Assembly (NCBI GenBank): GCA_035556395.1
Contig: DATMFB010000170.1
Location: 1-5,040, forward strand
DNA: 5,040 nucleotides
DNA from: 73-13 sp035556395
GTDB taxonomy: Bacteria; Actinomycetota; Actinomycetes; Actinomycetales; Microbacteriaceae
Reading direction: 5' to 3'
Shown one piece after another: positions 1-5,040 of this stretch. The notes below the pieces were generated by a model. It searched no databases and had not been told where the DNA came from. It was given only the letters and a program-made list of their open reading frames with translations. Numbering within the stretch: the first letter of the stretch is position 1; the number at the start of each line of letters is the position of its first letter. The position numbers and the translations under genes were made by a program.

Positions 1-2585
<2,585 letters not shown>

Positions 2586-2589
<4 letters not shown>

Positions 2590-3047
2590 GGCACGGGACC
2601 CGGCTCGGCGTCGACGTCGGCACAGTCCGGATCGGCGTCGCGAAGAGCGACCCGCAGGGCATCCTCGCGTCGCCGCTGGAGACCGTCCCACGCGGCGACG
2701 GCGATCTCGACCGGCTCGTCGCGCTCGCCCACGAGCATGAGGCGATCGACGTCTATGTCGGACGACCCGCCGCGCTCTCGGGCCGCACGACCGCGTCGAC
2801 CGAGGACGCCATCGCGTTCGCCGTCGCGCTCGATGCGCGGCTGCAGGGCCTCGTCCGGCTGGTCGACGAGCGCCTGACCACCGTGACCGCGCAGGAACGA
2901 CTGCGCGCGACGGGGAAAGATGCGCGTCGTGCGCGCGCCGTGGTCGACCAGGCCGCCGCGGCTATCATGCTGGAACACGCGCTCGACTCGGAGCGGCAGA
3001 CCGGTACGCGCCCGGGCGTTGACGTGCCCGACGCGCACGACCGCTGA
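2586..3047 (+). CDS. ruvX: RuvX/YqgF family putative pre-16S rRNA nuclease (Holliday-junction-resolvase-like)
   Basis: A 153-residue protein with an RNase H-like (RuvC-type) nuclease fold, the usual size for this family. E. coli YqgF is needed for 5'-end maturation of 16S rRNA, and mycobacterial RuvX has been reported to act on Holliday junctions, so the substrate here cannot be fixed from sequence. Visible motifs are LGVDVGTVRIGVAKSD (7-22, acidic D10), VYVGRP (56-61), the hallmark VDERLTT (93-99, E95) and VVDQAAAAIMLEHALD (119-134, D121). D10, E95 and D121 form the expected metal-binding acidic triad. The last 18 or so residues are a polar tail outside the fold. The ATG at 2586 is chosen because it leaves the normal short lead before the first strand. 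The same frame stays open upstream to an ATG at 1947, but that part lies inside alaS and encodes Arg-rich shadow sequence. The gene overlaps alaS by 4 bases and precedes mltG by 13 bases. There is no cysteine in the protein. Confidence 0.96.
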
Positions 3048-3051
3048 GATC

Positions 3052-3056
3052 AGGAG
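3052..3056 (+). promoter_or_regulatory. Ribosome binding site of mltG
   Basis: AGGAG lies 4 bases before the ATG at 3061, within the 13-base gap after the ruvX stop. It is a near-consensus Shine-Dalgarno sequence with slightly short spacing. It supports 3061 as the mltG start and hence the reality of the long acidic N-terminal tail. The short gap leaves no room for a terminator. Confidence 0.8.
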
Positions 3057-3060
3057 ACGC

Positions 3061-3879
3061 ATGGAGAAGGACGGGGGGCTCGACGATCTCTTCGGCGCGC
3101 TCGGCGACGAGGAGCCTCGTGAGCCGGCGCAGCAGGAGACACCTTCGGAGTCCTCCGCGGACGCGCTGCGTCCTGTCGATCCCTCCGCCGCGCTCAATGC
3201 CGCGTTCATCGAGGCGGCGACCGCGCCCGTCGAGCCGCTGACGCCCTCGACCCCGCCGCCGCCCGCCGCGTCGGACTCGCGGACCGAGGGCCTCGACTCG
3301 CATCCCGCGCTCCTCCCGCCCACGACTCGGCGCGAGCTGCGAGAACGCCAGCGCGCAGGCGACACGGGCGCGGTCGGCGTCGCGGCATCCGAGCCGGCCG
3401 CGCCTGCGGCGCAGCCTGAGAGCGAGTCATCCGCAGAGCCCGCGGCGGCCGCGCCCGCGGGTCCGGCACAGGAGACCCCGGAGGGCGGCGACGAAGCGCC
3501 GGCCGGCGAACCGGAGGGCTTCGTGCCGTTCGTTCCCGTCGAGCCGCACGAGCCGACGCTCGACTCGGACGCCGGTCCGGACTTCGAACCAGAGTCCGTC
3601 GAGCCCATCGACTCGGACGACGCGGCGGCGACCGAGTCGCCGATCACCGACGAGTTCATCGTCGAGGAGCTGCACGTCCAGGACCCCATCGCTGCCACTG
3701 AGGCGCCCGACGACGAGCCGGTCGCCGATGCCGAGCTCGCGGCGCTCTCGACCGCGCCGCACATCGAGCAGCAAGCAGGCGCCGTAGCGCAGGAGCCGCT
3801 GCTCGTCGCCTCCGCCCCGCGTCAGCTCAGCGGACGTGGCTTCCCGATCCGCCTCGAACCCCCGACCGATGAGGGTCCC
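3061..3879 (+). other. Region encoding the acidic low-complexity cytoplasmic tail of MltG
   Basis: Residues 1-273 of MltG precede the membrane helix. By hand count they contain 58 Asp/Glu and only 12 Lys/Arg, and they are rich in Ala, Pro, Ser and Glu with no cysteine. Residues 99-253 contain no Lys or Arg at all. Five of the 12 basic residues sit in one cluster at 90-98. Short hydrophobic islands occur at 5-15 (GGLDDLFGALG), 153-160 (GFVPFVPV) and 196-206 (TDEFIVEELHV). I recognise no folded domain. It reads as an intrinsically disordered tail with possible short binding motifs; this is inferred from composition only. Confidence 0.75.
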
Positions 3880-5040
3880 AAGCGGCGACCCTGGTGGCTC
3901 TTCTGGGCGGTGCCGCTCATGGTCATCGTCCTGCTGATCGGCTACGTCGGCGTGTACCTCTTCACGCACATCAAGGAGCCCGGCTGGAACATCCTCGGCT
4001 TCCAGGTGCCGAGCGCCGTCGAGGAGAAGGTGCGCGAGCTCCTCGGATGGGAGATCCCGAACGACTACGAGGGCACGGGCAACGGCGAGGAGGCCATCGT
4101 CACGATCCTCCCCGGCGACTTCGGCGACGATGTCGCGATCTCGCTGCACGCCGCGGGTGTCACGAGGACCTTCGACGCGTTCCACGACCTGCTGCTGGAG
4201 CTCGGCGAGACTGGCGAGGAGCCGACGTTCCTGCCCGGAAACTACCGGCTCGAGCGCGAGATGAGCGCGCGTGCCGCGCTCGACGCGCTGCTCGACCCCG
4301 CGAACCGCATCGCGAACCGCGTCATCATCCCGGAGGGCTCGACCCTGCCCGACACGCTCGCGATCCTCGCGGGTCAGACGGGGCTGCCGCTCGAGGAGTT
4401 CACCGCTGCAGCAGCCGACCTCGGTCAGTACGGCCTGCCGGCGGACGCCGTGAGTCTCGAGGGCTACCTCTTCCCGGCCTCCTACGACCTCGACGGCACG
4501 GAGACGGCGGTCGGGCTGCTCCAGCGGCTCGTCGCCGAGACGTTCACCCGGCTGGATGCGCTCGGCGTGGCCCCGGAGAACCGCAACGCGTTCCTGACGC
4601 TCGCGTCGATCGTGCAGGGCGAGTCGGGGCCGAACCCCGATGACCCGCCGAAGATCGCCCGCGTCTTCCAGAACCGCATCGACCAGGGCATCATGCTCGA
4701 GTCCGACGCGACGACGACGTACGGCACCTGCGTGTGGGGTCCGACCCAGGGCCGGCCCGCGCCGGACACCTGCGGCTCGGTCTTCATCAACCAGTCGGAC
4801 ATCGACGACACGACGAACCCGTACAACACGCGGGCGGTCGCCGGCCTGCCGCCGGGACCCATCGGCATGCCCGGCCAGGCGGCGCTCGACGCCGTCGCGC
4901 ACCCCGCGGACGGCCCGTGGATCTTCTTCGTGACGGTCAACCTCGCGACGGGTGAGACTCGGTTCACCGAGACGATCGAGCAGCACGAGGCCGCGGTCGA
5001 CGAGCTCTACGCGTGGTGCGAGGCGAGCGACGAGAACGCC
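3061..5040 (+). CDS. mltG: Endolytic murein transglycosylase MltG (YceG-like), 3'-truncated by window edge
   Basis: Membrane-anchored lytic transglycosylase that cuts nascent peptidoglycan glycan strands near the outer face of the cytoplasmic membrane and so helps set strand length. The frame runs open from ATG 3061 (AGGAG upstream) to the edge, giving 660 visible residues. Order: an acidic, Pro/Ala/Glu-rich, probably disordered cytoplasmic tail (1-273); positive KRR (274-276); one membrane helix (about 278-301) with an N-in, C-out orientation; a LysM-like region (about 343-400, including LPGDF and FLPGNYRL); then the YceG catalytic domain. The latter shows VIIPEGSTL (421-429), LEGYLFPASYD (466-476), LASIVQGES (514-522), ARVFQNRI (533-540), LESDATTTYG (546-555), NPYNTRAVAGLPPGPIGMPG (586-605) and AVAHPADGPWIFFV (615-628). 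E521 aligns with the conserved glutamate taken as catalytic. C557 and C571 flank a loop that would lie outside the cell. The tail makes the protein much longer than E. coli MltG (about 340 residues), though long N-terminal tails are known in Gram-positive MltG. The C-terminal helix is already present, so few residues should be missing. Confidence 0.96.
   Translation, partial: MEKDGGLDDLFGALGDEEPREPAQQETPSESSADALRPVDPSAALNAAFIEAATAPVEPLTPSTPPPPAASDSRTEGLDSHPALLPPTTRRELRERQRAGDTGAVGVAASEPAAPAAQPESESSAEPAAAAPAGPAQETPEGGDEAPAGEPEGFVPFVPVEPHEPTLDSDAGPDFEPESVEPIDSDDAAATESPITDEFIVEELHVQDPIAATEAPDDEPVADAELAALSTAPHIEQQAGAVAQEPLLVASAPRQLSGRGFPIRLEPPTDEGPKRRPWWLFWAVPLMVIVLLIGYVGVYLFTHIKEPGWNILGFQVPSAVEEKVRELLGWEIPNDYEGTGNGEEAIVTILPGDFGDDVAISLHAAGVTRTFDAFHDLLLELGETGEEPTFLPGNYRLEREMSARAALDALLDPANRIANRVIIPEGSTLPDTLAILAGQTGLPLEEFTAAAADLGQYGLPADAVSLEGYLFPASYDLDGTETAVGLLQRLVAETFTRLDALGVAPENRNAFLTLASIVQGESGPNPDDPPKIARVFQNRIDQGIMLESDATTTYGTCVWGPTQGRPAPDTCGSVFINQSDIDDTTNPYNTRAVAGLPPGPIGMPGQAALDAVAHPADGPWIFFVTVNLATGETRFTETIEQHEAAVDELYAWCEASDENA

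Noticed and set aside
3240..3520. Possible tandem repeats in the Pro/Ala/Glu-rich part of the mltG tail
   Set aside because: Reading the codons and residues shows low complexity but no regular repeat unit of constant length.
3427..4986. A 519-codon open frame on the minus strand opposite mltG
   Set aside because: Its codons lie exactly opposite mltG codons, so a stop would need A in the mltG wobble position, which is rare at this G+C. The product is Arg/Glu/Val/Asp-rich with no fold signature, typical of an antisense shadow.

Overview
The window is a compact, all-plus-strand gene cluster from a high-G+C actinobacterium: the 3' part of alaS (alanyl-tRNA synthetase), complete ruvX/yqgF (pre-16S rRNA nuclease / Holliday-junction-resolvase-like protein) and nearly all of mltG (endolytic murein transglycosylase). 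Base composition (roughly 70% G+C by eye, codon third positions almost always G or C), protein sequence style, and the alaS-ruvX-mltG order all fit Actinomycetota. The Micrococcales, and possibly Microbacteriaceae, are my best guess; this rests on resemblance and was not computed.

Layout. Positions 1-2589 hold alaS, cut at the left edge so that about 25 N-terminal residues are missing. Its stop codon overlaps the ATG of ruvX (2586-3047) in an ATGA junction. After 13 bases containing an AGGAG ribosome binding site, mltG starts at 3061 and is still open at 5040, where by family length only a short C-terminal end should be missing. No gene-free stretch exceeds 13 bases. I saw no RNA gene, mobile element, CRISPR array, attachment site, terminator or promoter.

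Function. The three genes are tightly packed and probably co-transcribed. AlaRS charges and proofreads tRNA-Ala, RuvX acts in 16S rRNA 5'-end maturation and/or recombination, and MltG cuts nascent peptidoglycan at the membrane. In many actinobacteria this cluster continues into aroE and other shikimate genes; that is expected just beyond the right edge but is not seen here.

Novelty. This is a conserved housekeeping neighbourhood and I find no new system. The feature most worth a second look is the roughly 273-residue cytoplasmic tail of MltG. It is strongly acidic and low in complexity, with 155 consecutive residues lacking any Lys or Arg, and it carries one short Arg-rich island. Smaller points are a possible disulfide pair in the MltG catalytic domain, a Gln-Gly-Glu variant of its catalytic motif, a RuvX with no cysteine, and a ruvX start with no visible Shine-Dalgarno sequence.
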